Shown: in pieces, positions 34,356 through 43,225 of the stretch
How positions within the stretch are numbered: position 1 is the stretch's first letter
Layout: every line of letters begins with the position of its first letter
The notes under the pieces: generated by a model
The model's input: only the letters and a program-made list of their open reading frames with translations
Databases searched by the model: none
What the model was told of the DNA's origin: nothing
Position numbers and translations under genes: made by a program
Assembly: GCA_965224065.1 (NCBI GenBank)
Contig: CBDCYF010000005.1
Span: 1,612,001-1,676,000 of the forward strand
DNA: 64,000 nt
DNA from: JAOTZA01 sp965224065
Lineage (GTDB): Bacteria; Acidobacteriota; Thermoanaerobaculia; Multivoradales; JAHEKO01
Reading direction: 5' to 3'

Positions 34356-34517
34356 GGGTGCCCGCCTCTTCGTCGTTTCGGTATTCGACCTCGTCATCTG
34401 CCTGCCCCCACGAGCAACTATTCCAATCGCCGCGCCCCTTTGGCGACGCGTTTCGTATAGCCAAAATGGTATGCACGGGGGGCCGGACCTGTCTGTTGAG
34501 GACTGCACAAGAGCGGC

Positions 34518-34546
34518 TTGGCTCTGCCACGGCGATCTGCTACCAT
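34518..34546 (+). promoter_or_regulatory. Promoter of rpmB
   Basis: TTGGCT, 17 bases, then TACCAT (34541-34546). A start near 34553 gives a 26-base leader to the rpmB ATG, which has GAGGAG about 10 bases before it. Confidence 0.5.
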
Positions 34547-34578
34547 CCGCGCTCCCGTCTACGAGGAGCCCTTTTCCC

Positions 34579-34803
34579 ATGTCCAGACAATGCGCCCTTT
34601 GCGGCAAAAAAACCATCATCGGCCGGCAGATCAGCCACGCCCACAACGTCTCGTCGCGGAGCTGGCAACCCAACCTCCAGAAAGTGCGCGCGGTGGTCGA
34701 TGGAACGGTCAAGCGAATCTTGGTCTGCACCCGCTGTCTGAGAAGCGGCAAGGTCCAAAAGCCCGCCGCCCGCGCGTGGACCCCGGGCCAAAGCGAGACC
34801 TGA
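34579..34803 (+). CDS. rpmB: 50S ribosomal protein L28
   Basis: Large-subunit ribosomal protein of 74 residues starting MSRQCALCGKKTIIGRQISH. It keeps the zinc-binding cysteine pairs CALC and CTRC, so it is the zinc-containing form. The conserved HAHNVSSRSWQPNLQKVR is present. A ribosome-binding GAGGAG precedes it. The divergent pilM and the convergent rel gene flank it. Confidence 0.96.
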   Translation: MSRQCALCGKKTIIGRQISHAHNVSSRSWQPNLQKVRAVVDGTVKRILVCTRCLRSGKVQKPAARAWTPGQSET

Positions 34804-34816
34804 GCCTCTAGCGCCT

Positions 34817-37063
34817 TTAGCCGGCGCCGGTTGCGCGACCCTTGCCCATCTTGCGGAAAACCTCGCGCACGCCACCGACGCTCGAGATCGCCTGCTGCAG
34901 CTTCTCCAGGTGCCGGCGGTCGCGGACTTCGAGAACCATCTCGATCCGGCCCTGACCGGTCTCCGCCTCGGCTTCGAAGTGGCGGATGTTGCTGTCCAGC
35001 CGGGCGACTACTTCGGTCAGCTTGGCGAGGATTCCCGGCTGGTCTTCGGTCTCGATGACCAGGGACACGGGGTGGACGTCATCAGCGCCGCGCGCCCATT
35101 CGACCTCGATCTCGCGCTCCGGGTTGTAGAGCAAGTTCTTGACGTTTGAGCACTCCGCCGAGTGGACCGAGACACCGCGGCCGCGTGTGATGTAGCCGAC
35201 GATCTCCTCACCCGGCAGCGGGTGGCAACACTTTGCCAGATAGGCGAGCAGATCGCTGTCGCCCCGCACCCGTATGGTGTCGCCGCCAAAGGGCAGAATC
35301 TTGTTGACGGCTTCCCTCAGACGCCCCGGCTTCTCGGCGGTGGTCGAGAGCTGCTCTTCGCTCAGCACGCGCCCCAGCACCTGGCGGACCGCGATCTTGC
35401 CAAAGCCGATTCGGCCCAGAAGGTCGTCCAGCCCCCCGATCCCCTCCGAGGCGAGGTAAGTCGCCATCGCCTTGCTGTCGAGGACTTTTTTGGGGCTCAC
35501 CTTGTGTTTTTTGAGCGCTTTTTCGAGCGACCGGCGGCCGATCTCCTGGGCGCGCTTCTTCTGCTCGGTGTTGATCCATTGCCGGATCTTGCTCTTGGCC
35601 CGCGAGGTGCCGACAAAGCTCAGCCAGTCGCGCGACGGCCAGCGGGTGGCGCTGGTCTGGATCTCCACGATGTCGCCGTTTTGCAGATGGGTGCGCAGAG
35701 GGACCAATTTGCCGTTGACCCGCGCCCCGACACAATGGTGGCCGAGCTCGGTGTGGATCTTGTAAGCAAAGTCCAGCGGCGTGGCGCCATGGGGAAACGA
35801 AAAGACATCCCCCTTGGGGCTGAACGCATAGACCTCGTCTGGGTAGAGATCGAGCTTGAGGGTCGCCAGAAACGCTCGCGGATCCTCCACCTCCTGCTGC
35901 CACTCCATCAACTGGCGCAGCCAGGCCATGTCGCGCTCACGCGCCTCGCTCGCATCGACCAGCGGGCGGCCCTCCTTGTAACGCCAGTGCGCGGCGATGC
36001 CCTCCTCGGCGATGGCGTCCATCTCCCGCGTCCGAATCTGGACTTCAAACGGCTGACCGCTGTCACCAACCACCGTGGTGTGCAGCGACTGGTAGAAGTT
36101 GGGCTTGGGCATGGCGATGTAGTCCTTGAACCTACCGGGGACTGGCCGCCAGCTCTGGTGGACGACGCCGAGAGCCGCGTAGCAGTCCGCCGTGTTCTCG
36201 GTGACGATTCGAAACGCCAGGTAGTCGTAAAGCTGCGCGACGTCGATGCCCTGCCGCCTGAGCTTGCGGTGGATCGAGTAGTAGCGCTTGACGCGGAAGT
36301 TGATCTCGACATCGAGCGCCGACTGCTCGAGACTTTTGCGTAGCCGCTCGCTGATTTTGCGGGTCGCCGCCCGACCCCCCTTGAGCTTCTCGGTCACCTT
36401 GGACTCGAGGGCCGAGAACTGCAGCGGGTAGAGATAGTAGAAGGCCAGATCCTCCAGGTCTCCCTGGACCTTGGACATCCCCAGACGATGGGCGATGGGG
36501 GCGTAAATCTCGAGGGTCTCTCGCGAAATCCGCCGCCGCGCTTCGGGCGCCATGTGCTCGAGGGTCAACAGGTTGTGGAGCCGGTCGGCGAGCTTGACCA
36601 GGATGACGCGGATGTCTTTGGTCGAGGCCAGGATGAGCTTGCGGAAGGTCTCGGCCTGTGCCTGGTCGCGGCGCACGTACTCGTGCTTGCCGATCTTGGT
36701 GACGCCGTCGACCAGCGCGGCGATCTCCTCGTCAAAACGGTCCGCCAGCGACTCCCTGGTGGTCAAGGTGTCCTCCAGGACATCGTGGAGCAAGCCCACC
36801 GCGACCGCCGTCTGGTCGGCGCGAAAATCCGCCAGCAGATAGGCGACGTGCAGCGGGTGAGTCAGGTACGGCTCGCCCGAGCGACGTTTCTGGTCGCCGT
36901 GCTTCTCGGCCGAAAAATCGTAGACGCCTTGCAAGAACTCGCGATCGAAATCACGGCCCTGCTGCTCCATCTTCGCCCACACGTCCTCGAGCCGCACGTT
37001 CTTGCGCGGCGAGACGGGCGGGGGAACGTCCGCCGTAGCGAAGCGCTGCGAAACTGTGGCCAT
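34817..37063 (-). CDS. relA: Bifunctional (p)ppGpp synthetase/hydrolase Rel
   Basis: Makes and degrades the alarmone (p)ppGpp. 748 residues with the full set: HD hydrolase domain (about 40-200; HPLHVAYLL and HDVLED intact, so active), synthetase domain (about 250-370; RFKDYIAMPKPNFYQSLHTT), TGS domain (about 395-460; VFSFPHGATPLDFAYKIHTE), helical and zinc-finger regions, and C-terminal ACT domain (about 670-745). The RFKD motif is the basic form found in bifunctional Rel/SpoT enzymes rather than in synthetase-only RelA. Confidence 0.95.
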   Translation of the reverse strand: MATVSQRFATADVPPPVSPRKNVRLEDVWAKMEQQGRDFDREFLQGVYDFSAEKHGDQKRRSGEPYLTHPLHVAYLLADFRADQTAVAVGLLHDVLEDTLTTRESLADRFDEEIAALVDGVTKIGKHEYVRRDQAQAETFRKLILASTKDIRVILVKLADRLHNLLTLEHMAPEARRRISRETLEIYAPIAHRLGMSKVQGDLEDLAFYYLYPLQFSALESKVTEKLKGGRAATRKISERLRKSLEQSALDVEINFRVKRYYSIHRKLRRQGIDVAQLYDYLAFRIVTENTADCYAALGVVHQSWRPVPGRFKDYIAMPKPNFYQSLHTTVVGDSGQPFEVQIRTREMDAIAEEGIAAHWRYKEGRPLVDASEARERDMAWLRQLMEWQQEVEDPRAFLATLKLDLYPDEVYAFSPKGDVFSFPHGATPLDFAYKIHTELGHHCVGARVNGKLVPLRTHLQNGDIVEIQTSATRWPSRDWLSFVGTSRAKSKIRQWINTEQKKRAQEIGRRSLEKALKKHKVSPKKVLDSKAMATYLASEGIGGLDDLLGRIGFGKIAVRQVLGRVLSEEQLSTTAEKPGRLREAVNKILPFGGDTIRVRGDSDLLAYLAKCCHPLPGEEIVGYITRGRGVSVHSAECSNVKNLLYNPEREIEVEWARGADDVHPVSLVIETEDQPGILAKLTEVVARLDSNIRHFEAEAETGQGRIEMVLEVRDRRHLEKLQQAISSVGGVREVFRKMGKGRATGAG

Positions 37064-37205
37064 GCCGACGTCAAGCTCCGTTCCTTGGACACAGGAACTC
37101 TACTGCAAGGCCGGTGCACCCGCCACCGGCTCCCGTCTATGCCCCCCATTATCAGGACGGCCCAGGACGGTTTCAGAACGCTTTGGGGACGGCTCCGGCG
37201 AGACG

Positions 37206-38396
37206 TCAGGCCGACGCTGTCCGGGCGGCCTTGGACTCTTTGCGCTCGCTGCGGGCCTTGCGCCCAAAGCGGCTTTCCCACCACAGCGCAAACGGGCTGG
37301 CGATGTAGATCGAGGAGTACGTCCCGACAATGACCCCCACGGTGAGGATAAAGGCGAACCCTCGCAGCACGTCGCCCCCCAACGCCAGGACACAGCCCAT
37401 CGCCAGCAAGGTGGTTCCCGACGTGAGCACCGTCCGCGACAGGGTCTGATTGAGGCTCAGGTCCATGGTCTCTTCGAGCGACCGCCGGCTCCGCCGCAAG
37501 TTCTCGCGCACGCGGTCGAAGACCACCACCGAGTCGTTGACCGAGTATCCGACCAGGGTCAAGAAACCGGCGACAGTGGTGAGATTGAACTCGAAACCGG
37601 CCAGCGTAAAAAGCCCGAGCGTGATCAGTACATCATGGATCACCGCCATCAGGGCACCGATCCCAAAGCGCAGCTCGAAACGGAACCAGATATAGGCCAA
37701 CATGCCGAGCAGCGAAAAAACGACCGCCCAAATGCCCTTGGCGCGCAGCTCCGACCCGATCTGGGGACCTACGTTGTCCGCCCCGAGGACCGAGAACTCG
37801 CCCAGGGCGGCGCGCGTACGCACCGCCTCGACTACCGAGGCGTCGACCCCGGGAGCCGACAGCTCCGACCAGTCTCTAAGGATGCCCTCGGCGCGCCGCG
37901 CCGAAAGCAACTCAGCCGCTACCTCTTCGTAGCGCTCCTGGGCGGCGTCCGGATCCACCAGCCCGATGCCCTCCGGATCGGCGTCGAGGAGCAGGTCGGC
38001 CAGGGCCGCACCGCCGATGCGATTCAGGTCGGCTCCCGTCGACGACCCGTTGAAGGCCTGGTCCAGCGCCTCCACGATCTGGTCACGGCTCCCCTCCTCG
38101 CTCCCTTCGACGATCGGCGCCTTGAGCAGGACTTCGCCGCTCCCCGCGTCGCCAAAGCTCTGGATCTGAACGTCTTCGATCCCGGCCGCCTCGACAATGT
38201 CGCGCAACCGATCGATCCCCGGGTCGGTCTTGAACTTGAGGGTCAACTGGGTGCCCCCCGCAAAATCGATCCCGACGTTGAGCTTCCCGCGTACCAGGAC
38301 AACGCCGAGCGAAAGCGCCAACAGCGCCGCCGACACCACCAGCCACTTGCGGCGGTGCTTCATGAACCGGATTTTCGAGTCGCGGAAGAATTCCAT
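37206..38396 (-). CDS. secF: Protein translocase subunit SecF
   Basis: Inner-membrane partner of SecD that drives late protein export with the proton gradient. 396 residues with six membrane segments; opens MEFFRDSKIRFMKHRRKW, has the conserved GIDFAGGTQLTLKFK after the first helix and the RND-like pore helices (TVAGFLTLVGYSVNDSVVVF). The periplasmic domain (about 55-235) is longer than in E. coli SecF (323 residues in all). It follows secD by 15 bases. Confidence 0.96.
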   Translation of the reverse strand: MEFFRDSKIRFMKHRRKWLVVSAALLALSLGVVLVRGKLNVGIDFAGGTQLTLKFKTDPGIDRLRDIVEAAGIEDVQIQSFGDAGSGEVLLKAPIVEGSEEGSRDQIVEALDQAFNGSSTGADLNRIGGAALADLLLDADPEGIGLVDPDAAQERYEEVAAELLSARRAEGILRDWSELSAPGVDASVVEAVRTRAALGEFSVLGADNVGPQIGSELRAKGIWAVVFSLLGMLAYIWFRFELRFGIGALMAVIHDVLITLGLFTLAGFEFNLTTVAGFLTLVGYSVNDSVVVFDRVRENLRRSRRSLEETMDLSLNQTLSRTVLTSGTTLLAMGCVLALGGDVLRGFAFILTVGVIVGTYSSIYIASPFALWWESRFGRKARSERKESKAARTASA

Positions 38397-38411
38397 TCTT
38401 CTTGCCCGGGG

Positions 38412-39986
38412 TCAGATGGACAGCCGTGCCGTCCGCTGGCGGCGCGACACCACTAGATCGAACACCCATCGGCTCACAAAGATCGCCGAAAACAGGGATG
38501 CGAAGATTCCGATTGAAAGCGTCACCGCAAAACCGCGGATCGGACCGGTACCGAACTGAAACAAAAACAGCGCCGCGATCAACGTGGTGATATTGGCGTC
38601 GAGCACAGAGGACAGGGCCTTCGAGAAGCCCGCGTCGATCGCGGACCGCACCGTGCGGCCGTGCCGCAGCTCTTCGCGGATGCGCTCGAAAATCAGGACA
38701 TTGGCGTCGACGGCCATGCCGATTGTCAGAATGATCCCGGCGATGCCGGGCAGAGTCAACGTGGCGCCAAAGTAGGACAACGCGCCAAAGATCAGCACGA
38801 TGTTGAGCGCCAGGGCCAGCACGGCGTTGAACCCGGCGCCACGGTAGACCAGCAGCATCGCGACGACGATCAGGCTCAGCCCGAGCAAGCCCGCCTTGAG
38901 CCCGCGGTCGATCGAATCCTGACCCAGCGAAGGCCCTACGGTGCGCTCCTCGAGATAGGTGATGCCGGCGGGCAGCGCGCCCGAGCGCAGCACGGTCGAC
39001 AGGTCCTCGGCTTCCTGGCGGGTAAAACCGCCTTCGATCATGCCTTGATCGGCGATGCGGCTGTTGATCCGGGGGGCCGAACGGACCTGGCCGTCCAGAA
39101 CGATCGCCAGGTTGCGTCCGACGTTGGCGCCGGTGGTGTCGGCAAACGCCTTGGCACCCTCGGGCGTGAGAAAGAAATTGACGATCGGTTGGTTGAACTC
39201 ACCGAGACCCGGACGGGCGGTGCGCAGATCGCGCCCGGTGATCACCGAGCGCTTCTCGAGTGCGTAGAACTGCTCCGCCACGAGCTCGCCTGCCTCGTCG
39301 CGGATCGGCATTCTGGCAATCTCGACATTGTCCGGTAGAACGCCGCCATAGTTCGCCAGAATCTCCTCCCGGCTCGCGGCCCCGCCGCCGGAGCGCGGAA
39401 AGTCGACCAGCCGAAAATCCAGAAAGGCGGTGTTCTTGATCAAGCGCTTGACCCGCTCGGGGTCGTCGACACCTGGTAGCTGGACCACAATCCGATCGCC
39501 TTCCAAGCCCTGGCGCTGGATCACGGGCTCGGCCACGCCAAACGCGTCGATCCGGTTACGGATAGTCTCGAGCGCCTGACGCACCGCCTGGTTGCTGATG
39601 TCGTTGACATTCTGGCCGGTCATCTCGAAGGCCAGCACGTCGCCGCGGCGGCTCCAGTCCCACCCCGGCAAAAATTCCGCGACGATGTCCTGGATGGTGG
39701 AGTCGTCACTAGCCGCGACCCCGGTGAGCTCAAAGCTCCGGTTACCGGTCGGGCTGCCGTTCGTCCCGGCGAGGCCCCGGTCCTCGGTCTCTTGGAGGAA
39801 CCGGCCCAGGTACTTATTTGTCTCGGAACGCAGCGCGTCCTCGACCTCCACCCGCAGCACCAGATGGATCCCACCTCGCAGGTCGAGGCCCAGGTTGATC
39901 TTTTCCCGGATCGGGTGCGCCAGCAGCAGCGCGCCGCTGGCTATCGCCGCGATCAACAGACCGCGCCAGACGAGATCGCGGCTCAC
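38412..39986 (-). CDS. secD: Protein translocase subunit SecD
   Basis: Inner-membrane and periplasmic component of the SecDF export motor. 524 residues: first helix (about 8-25), the INLGLDLRGGIHLVLRVEVE motif (about 31-50), a large periplasmic P1 domain and a membrane block with LTLPGIAGIILTIGMAVDAN, which contains the conserved aspartate of the proton path. It starts at a GTG that overlaps the yajC stop (GTGA). Confidence 0.96.
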   Translation of the reverse strand: MSRDLVWRGLLIAAIASGALLLAHPIREKINLGLDLRGGIHLVLRVEVEDALRSETNKYLGRFLQETEDRGLAGTNGSPTGNRSFELTGVAASDDSTIQDIVAEFLPGWDWSRRGDVLAFEMTGQNVNDISNQAVRQALETIRNRIDAFGVAEPVIQRQGLEGDRIVVQLPGVDDPERVKRLIKNTAFLDFRLVDFPRSGGGAASREEILANYGGVLPDNVEIARMPIRDEAGELVAEQFYALEKRSVITGRDLRTARPGLGEFNQPIVNFFLTPEGAKAFADTTGANVGRNLAIVLDGQVRSAPRINSRIADQGMIEGGFTRQEAEDLSTVLRSGALPAGITYLEERTVGPSLGQDSIDRGLKAGLLGLSLIVVAMLLVYRGAGFNAVLALALNIVLIFGALSYFGATLTLPGIAGIILTIGMAVDANVLIFERIREELRHGRTVRSAIDAGFSKALSSVLDANITTLIAALFLFQFGTGPIRGFAVTLSIGIFASLFSAIFVSRWVFDLVVSRRQRTARLSI

Positions 39987-40297
39987 GAGCTCCCCTCCGG
40001 CCCCTCGAGTCCGGCGACCGCCGAACGGGAGATCCGCAGTTTCAGGTTGTCCGCGACCTTGACCAGAAGGACATCGTCCTTGACCGAGGCCACCTCACCG
40101 TGGAGTCCCCCGGTGGTGACGATGCGGTCCCCCTTCTTGAGGTTGTCGATGAGCTGCTGGAGCGCTTTCTGCCGTTTGCGCATCGGCGCAAACAGAAGAA
40201 AGTAGAAGATCCCGAAGATGAGGATCAGCGGCACAAACTGGATCAGCGGATTGGCGGAAGCGCCCTCGGCCAAAGCAAGCGGAAAAATCTGGATCAT
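39983..40297 (-). CDS. yajC: Preprotein translocase subunit YajC
   Basis: Small partner of SecD/SecF. 104 residues with one membrane helix (about 20-40, FVPLILIFGIFYFLLFAPMR) and the conserved KKGDRIVTTGGLHGEVASVK. Its start overlaps the tgt stop as ATGA and its stop overlaps secD, so the order tgt-yajC-secD-secF is one coupled operon, as is common. Confidence 0.95.
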   Translation of the reverse strand: MIQIFPLALAEGASANPLIQFVPLILIFGIFYFLLFAPMRKRQKALQQLIDNLKKGDRIVTTGGLHGEVASVKDDVLLVKVADNLKLRISRSAVAGLEGPEGSS

Positions 40298-41478
40298 CTG
40301 TGGAATTCGGAATCGGGTGTGGAGTCTGGCGGCGGCTCTCCGCCCTCTACGGGCTGAGGCGGCGGCCCGGCGTCGCCGTAGCGGGCGGTAAAGAAATCCG
40401 CAAACTCGGCCAGCCCACCGGACGCGATAGCTTCTCTGAGAGCCTCGGCAAAGTCAAGGTAAAAGCGCAGGTTGTGGAGGGTCGCGAGGACCTGGGCGGT
40501 GATCTCGCCGGCGCGAAACAGATGGTGGAGAAACGCACGGCTGACCCCGGCGCAACAGGGGCAGGGACAGCCCTCCTCGACCGCGCCCGGGTCCGAGCCA
40601 AAGCCGGCGTTGGTGATCCGCAGCGGGCCGCGCGAGGTGAAAATCAACCCGTGCCGAGCGTTGCGGGAGGGCAGCACGCAGTCGAAGAGGTCGATCCCTT
40701 CGCCGACCGCGTGCAGGATGTCGAGCGGCGTGCCGAGCCCCATCAAATAACGGGGCTTTGTCGGCGGAAGCAGCGGCGCCGTCCGCTCCACGACCCGGCG
40801 CCGCTGGTCGAGCGGCTCGCCGACGCTGACGCCCCCGATCGCATAGCCGTCGAAATCGAGCGGTAAGAGGTTTGCCGCCGCGTCCGTTCGCAGCCGCTCG
40901 AACTCCCCGCCCTGGACGATTCCGAACAGCAAGGTTTTCCCCGGGTTGGCAGAGTGCGCTTCGCGCGCTTTGCGCGCCCAGCGGGTCGTGCGGCGGACGG
41001 CCTCGGCCACCGAGTCTTCGGTCGCCGGCCAGGGGGGACATTCGTCCAGGACCATCGCCACGTCGACCCCGATGCGGACCTGGTCCCGGACGACCTGCTC
41101 GGGAGTCAGTCGAACCCGCGCGCCGTCCAGATGGCTGCGAAAGGTGACCCCGCCGTCGTCGAGGTCACGCAGCTTGGCTAGGCTGAAGACCTGGTAACCA
41201 CCGCTGTCGGTCAGGAGGGGCTTGGACCACCCGCAGAACGCGTGCAGACCGCCGAGCGCCTCGATCGAGTCAATGCCCGGCCGCAGATTCAGATGGTAGT
41301 AGTTCGACAGCAAGATGGACGCGCCGAGACGCTCCAGCGCCGCCGGGTCGACGCCCTTGACGGCTCCCCGGGTCCCCACCGGCATAAAGGCCGGGGTCTC
41401 GACCCAACCGTGCTCGGTCCGGAGACGGCCCCGGCGGGCGGCGCCGTCGGTCGCCAGGACCTCGAACCGTCCGGCCAC
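40294..41478 (-). CDS. tgt: tRNA-guanine transglycosylase (queuine/preQ1)
   Basis: Exchanges guanine-34 of GUN-anticodon tRNAs for preQ1 on the path to queuosine. 394 residues with LTDSGGYQVFSLAKLRDLD (substrate-site aspartate), FGIVQGGEFERLR, FDCVLPSRNARHG (catalytic nucleophile aspartate), and a zinc site with CPCPCC and a later histidine. It starts at GTG. The last ~30 residues, rich in proline and acidic residues, go beyond the usual end. Confidence 0.96.
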   Translation of the reverse strand: MAGRFEVLATDGAARRGRLRTEHGWVETPAFMPVGTRGAVKGVDPAALERLGASILLSNYYHLNLRPGIDSIEALGGLHAFCGWSKPLLTDSGGYQVFSLAKLRDLDDGGVTFRSHLDGARVRLTPEQVVRDQVRIGVDVAMVLDECPPWPATEDSVAEAVRRTTRWARKAREAHSANPGKTLLFGIVQGGEFERLRTDAAANLLPLDFDGYAIGGVSVGEPLDQRRRVVERTAPLLPPTKPRYLMGLGTPLDILHAVGEGIDLFDCVLPSRNARHGLIFTSRGPLRITNAGFGSDPGAVEEGCPCPCCAGVSRAFLHHLFRAGEITAQVLATLHNLRFYLDFAEALREAIASGGLAEFADFFTARYGDAGPPPQPVEGGEPPPDSTPDSEFHR

Positions 41479-41512
41479 GGCGGGATTCGCCCTATCGCGA
41501 GCAGCCCTGGAG

Positions 41513-42241
41513 CTAGCGGGCCGCCGAGCGGGCCTCTAGCTCCACGGTCTCGATGTCGATCCCGCTCGGTAGCTCGAGCACAAACCGATCTTCCGGCAGC
41601 GGGGCGTTGACGCGGTAGTTCTCGAATCGGTACTCGGTCACATCGCCGTCCGCCTCGACGTAGCGAAGCCCGACCGGCAAGTAGAGCTCGGGATCGATCC
41701 AGATCTCCAGCCCGCGGAGCCGCTTGGCGACTCGCTCGAATCGCGGCGTCAGCTCGAGCCTGTACGCGGCGCTCGCCGCCTCGGGCACAAGCAACGAGAC
41801 GGTGAAGTACTTGCTCAAGTCATCGAGCGAGCTGCCGGCGCCCAAATACTCCAGGACTCGCTGGGACCGGCCCCCCACCTGGGCCCGCTCGACCTTCTCC
41901 AGATCGCGGTACCAGGTCGTCAGCTCATCCTGGGCGATCACCATCGAGATCGCCTCGGGCGCCTGGTACTCCCAGCGCACCCGGTCCGGCGCCGAGTAGG
42001 AAAAAACACCGCGCGAAACGCTCGGTTCGAGCAACAGCGCACTCTCCTTGCGTTGCTCGAAGCGCGCCTCGAGGGTCTGGATCTCCGCCTGCTCGGCCCG
42101 GCAGCGCTCGAGCAGGGCCGCCAGCCGCTCGCTGGGCTCGAGGGAGCGGTCGCGGGGATCGGGCAGGTCGGCGGAGACCGCCAAGGCGGGTAGCAGCGTT
42201 AAGCCGAGAACCGCCACCAGAATCTGATGAGTGTGCTTCAT
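41513..42241 (-). CDS. lolA: Outer-membrane lipoprotein carrier LolA
   Basis: Periplasmic chaperone that carries lipoproteins to the outer membrane. Starting at MKHTHQILVAVLGLTLLPAL gives 242 residues with a signal peptide (about 1-22). The LolA fold is seen in LEARFEQRKESALLLEPSVS, DRVRWEYQAPE and DELTTWYRDLEKVERAQVGG. It has its own strong promoter candidate and is divergent from the zinc-ribbon gene. Fits the outer-membrane lifestyle and the many lipoproteins in this window. Confidence 0.9.
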   Translation of the reverse strand: MKHTHQILVAVLGLTLLPALAVSADLPDPRDRSLEPSERLAALLERCRAEQAEIQTLEARFEQRKESALLLEPSVSRGVFSYSAPDRVRWEYQAPEAISMVIAQDELTTWYRDLEKVERAQVGGRSQRVLEYLGAGSSLDDLSKYFTVSLLVPEAASAAYRLELTPRFERVAKRLRGLEIWIDPELYLPVGLRYVEADGDVTEYRFENYRVNAPLPEDRFVLELPSGIDIETVELEARSAAR

Positions 42242-42296
42242 GAGTCCGCGGGAAACGTCGAAAACCGCCTGTTTTCTTGGACGGCCGAGCGTCGGC

Positions 42297-42325
42297 ATCC
42301 TACCGTCCGCGCCCGCCGCAATCAA
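42297..42325 (-). promoter_or_regulatory. Promoter of lolA
   Basis: On the minus strand TTGATT (42325-42320), 17 bases, then TAGGAT (42302-42297). A start near 42290 would give a leader of about 50 bases. It is separated by 20 bases from the divergent promoter. Confidence 0.55.
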
Positions 42326-42345
42326 ACCAAAACGGCGCTGCGCGT

Positions 42346-42374
42346 TTGACACCCCCCTAGGCCGATGCTACGGT
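42346..42374 (+). promoter_or_regulatory. Promoter of the zinc-ribbon/folK pair
   Basis: TTGACA (42346-42351), 17 bases, then TACGGT (42369-42374). Transcription would start near 42381, about 68 bases before the ATG at 42449. Perfect -35 consensus. Confidence 0.6.
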
Positions 42375-42448
42375 CACGCCCCCCGGATTGGACCGTTGGA
42401 ACGAGCCGGAGGAAAGACCGGCCGAGCCTGGCCCTCGAGGACGACCTG

Positions 42449-42715
42449 ATGGAAACCACCGCCGATCTGGGCAACAAACACGAGTGTCCGAACTGTGCGG
42501 TCAAATACTACGATCTCGGGAAATCCGACCCGCACTGCCCGAAGTGCGGAGCGTCGGTAACCGGGGAGCTCCCCGACGAGGACGAAGCCACCGACGCCGA
42601 GCCGGAAAAGAAGACCACGGCAAAAAAAACCAAAAAGAAAACGACCAAGAAAAAGACTTCGAAGAAGAAAACCACCAAGAAGAAACCCACCAAGAAAAAG
42701 ACTTCCAAGAAGTAG
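42449..42715 (+). CDS. FYDLN-type zinc-ribbon protein with lysine tail
   Basis: 88 residues starting METTADLGNKHECPNCAVKY. A zinc ribbon (HECPNC and HCPKC, residues about 11-34) with YYDLGK resembles the FYDLN_acid/TIGR02300 family of unknown function. The rest (about 50-88) is a run of KKTTKKKTSKKK-type repeats, hence very basic and possibly nucleic-acid binding. A GAGGACG ribosome-binding site precedes the ATG. folK lies in the -1 frame over its end. Confidence 0.8.
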   Translation: METTADLGNKHECPNCAVKYYDLGKSDPHCPKCGASVTGELPDEDEATDAEPEKKTTAKKTKKKTTKKKTSKKKTTKKKPTKKKTSKK

Positions 42716-43212
42716 ATCTCAAAGAGACAGGTGGCCCGGCCGGGACCACCCTCGTCGCCCTGGGCCTCGGGAGCAACCAGGGCGATCGCACCGCAAACCT
42801 CGATTTTGCGGTCACCTCGGTCTCGGACCTCCTCCACGGCGCGCGCTGCAGCGCGTTTTACGAGACGCTCCCCGTCTCGCCGATCCGGCAACGAGCCTTT
42901 CTGAACGCCGCGCTGGTCGGCCGGACAAATCTTGCACCCGACGAGTTGCTGGCGCTCGTCAAGCAGATCGAGCGCGCGGCAGGGCGGCGCCCGGGGCCGC
43001 GGTGGGGACCGAGACCGCTCGACATCGACCTCTTGCTGTACGGCGAGCTGGTTCTCGACCAGCCGGCTCTGACCGTGCCGCACCCCCGGCTGCGGGAGCG
43101 ACTTTTTTGTCTGCGGCCGCTCGCCGAGATCGCACCCGACCTCCGCGTCCCCCCCGACGGAGTCCGGGTGAGCGAGCTCGCGGCGTTTGCAGAGGCGCGG
43201 TCGATGCCATAA
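42544..43212 (+). CDS. folK: HPPK folate enzyme with uncertain start
   Basis: 6-hydroxymethyl-dihydropterin pyrophosphokinase, which makes the pterin pyrophosphate for folate synthesis. The domain runs from about 42751 (LVALGLGSNQGDRTANL) to the end; GRRPGPRWGPRPLDIDLLLY is the ATP/metal loop and LTVPHPRLRERLFCLRPLAE follows. No ATG, GTG or TTG occurs in frame from 42547 until well inside the domain. The nearest usable codon is the GTG at 42544, given here as the start; GTG 42484 and TTG 42388 lie farther up. Any of these adds non-conserved residues read from the overlapping zinc-ribbon gene. Entry by a -1 frameshift or an unusual start codon is possible. Confidence 0.85.
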   Translation: MRSVGNRGAPRRGRSHRRRAGKEDHGKKNQKENDQEKDFEEENHQEETHQEKDFQEVDLKETGGPAGTTLVALGLGSNQGDRTANLDFAVTSVSDLLHGARCSAFYETLPVSPIRQRAFLNAALVGRTNLAPDELLALVKQIERAAGRRPGPRWGPRPLDIDLLLYGELVLDQPALTVPHPRLRERLFCLRPLAEIAPDLRVPPDGVRVSELAAFAEARSMP

Positions 43213-43225
43213 CGTCGAGTGGCTC

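Noticed and set aside
34245..34578. Small open frames in the pilM-rpmB gap
   Set aside because: No conserved features or ribosome-binding sites; promoters explain the gap.
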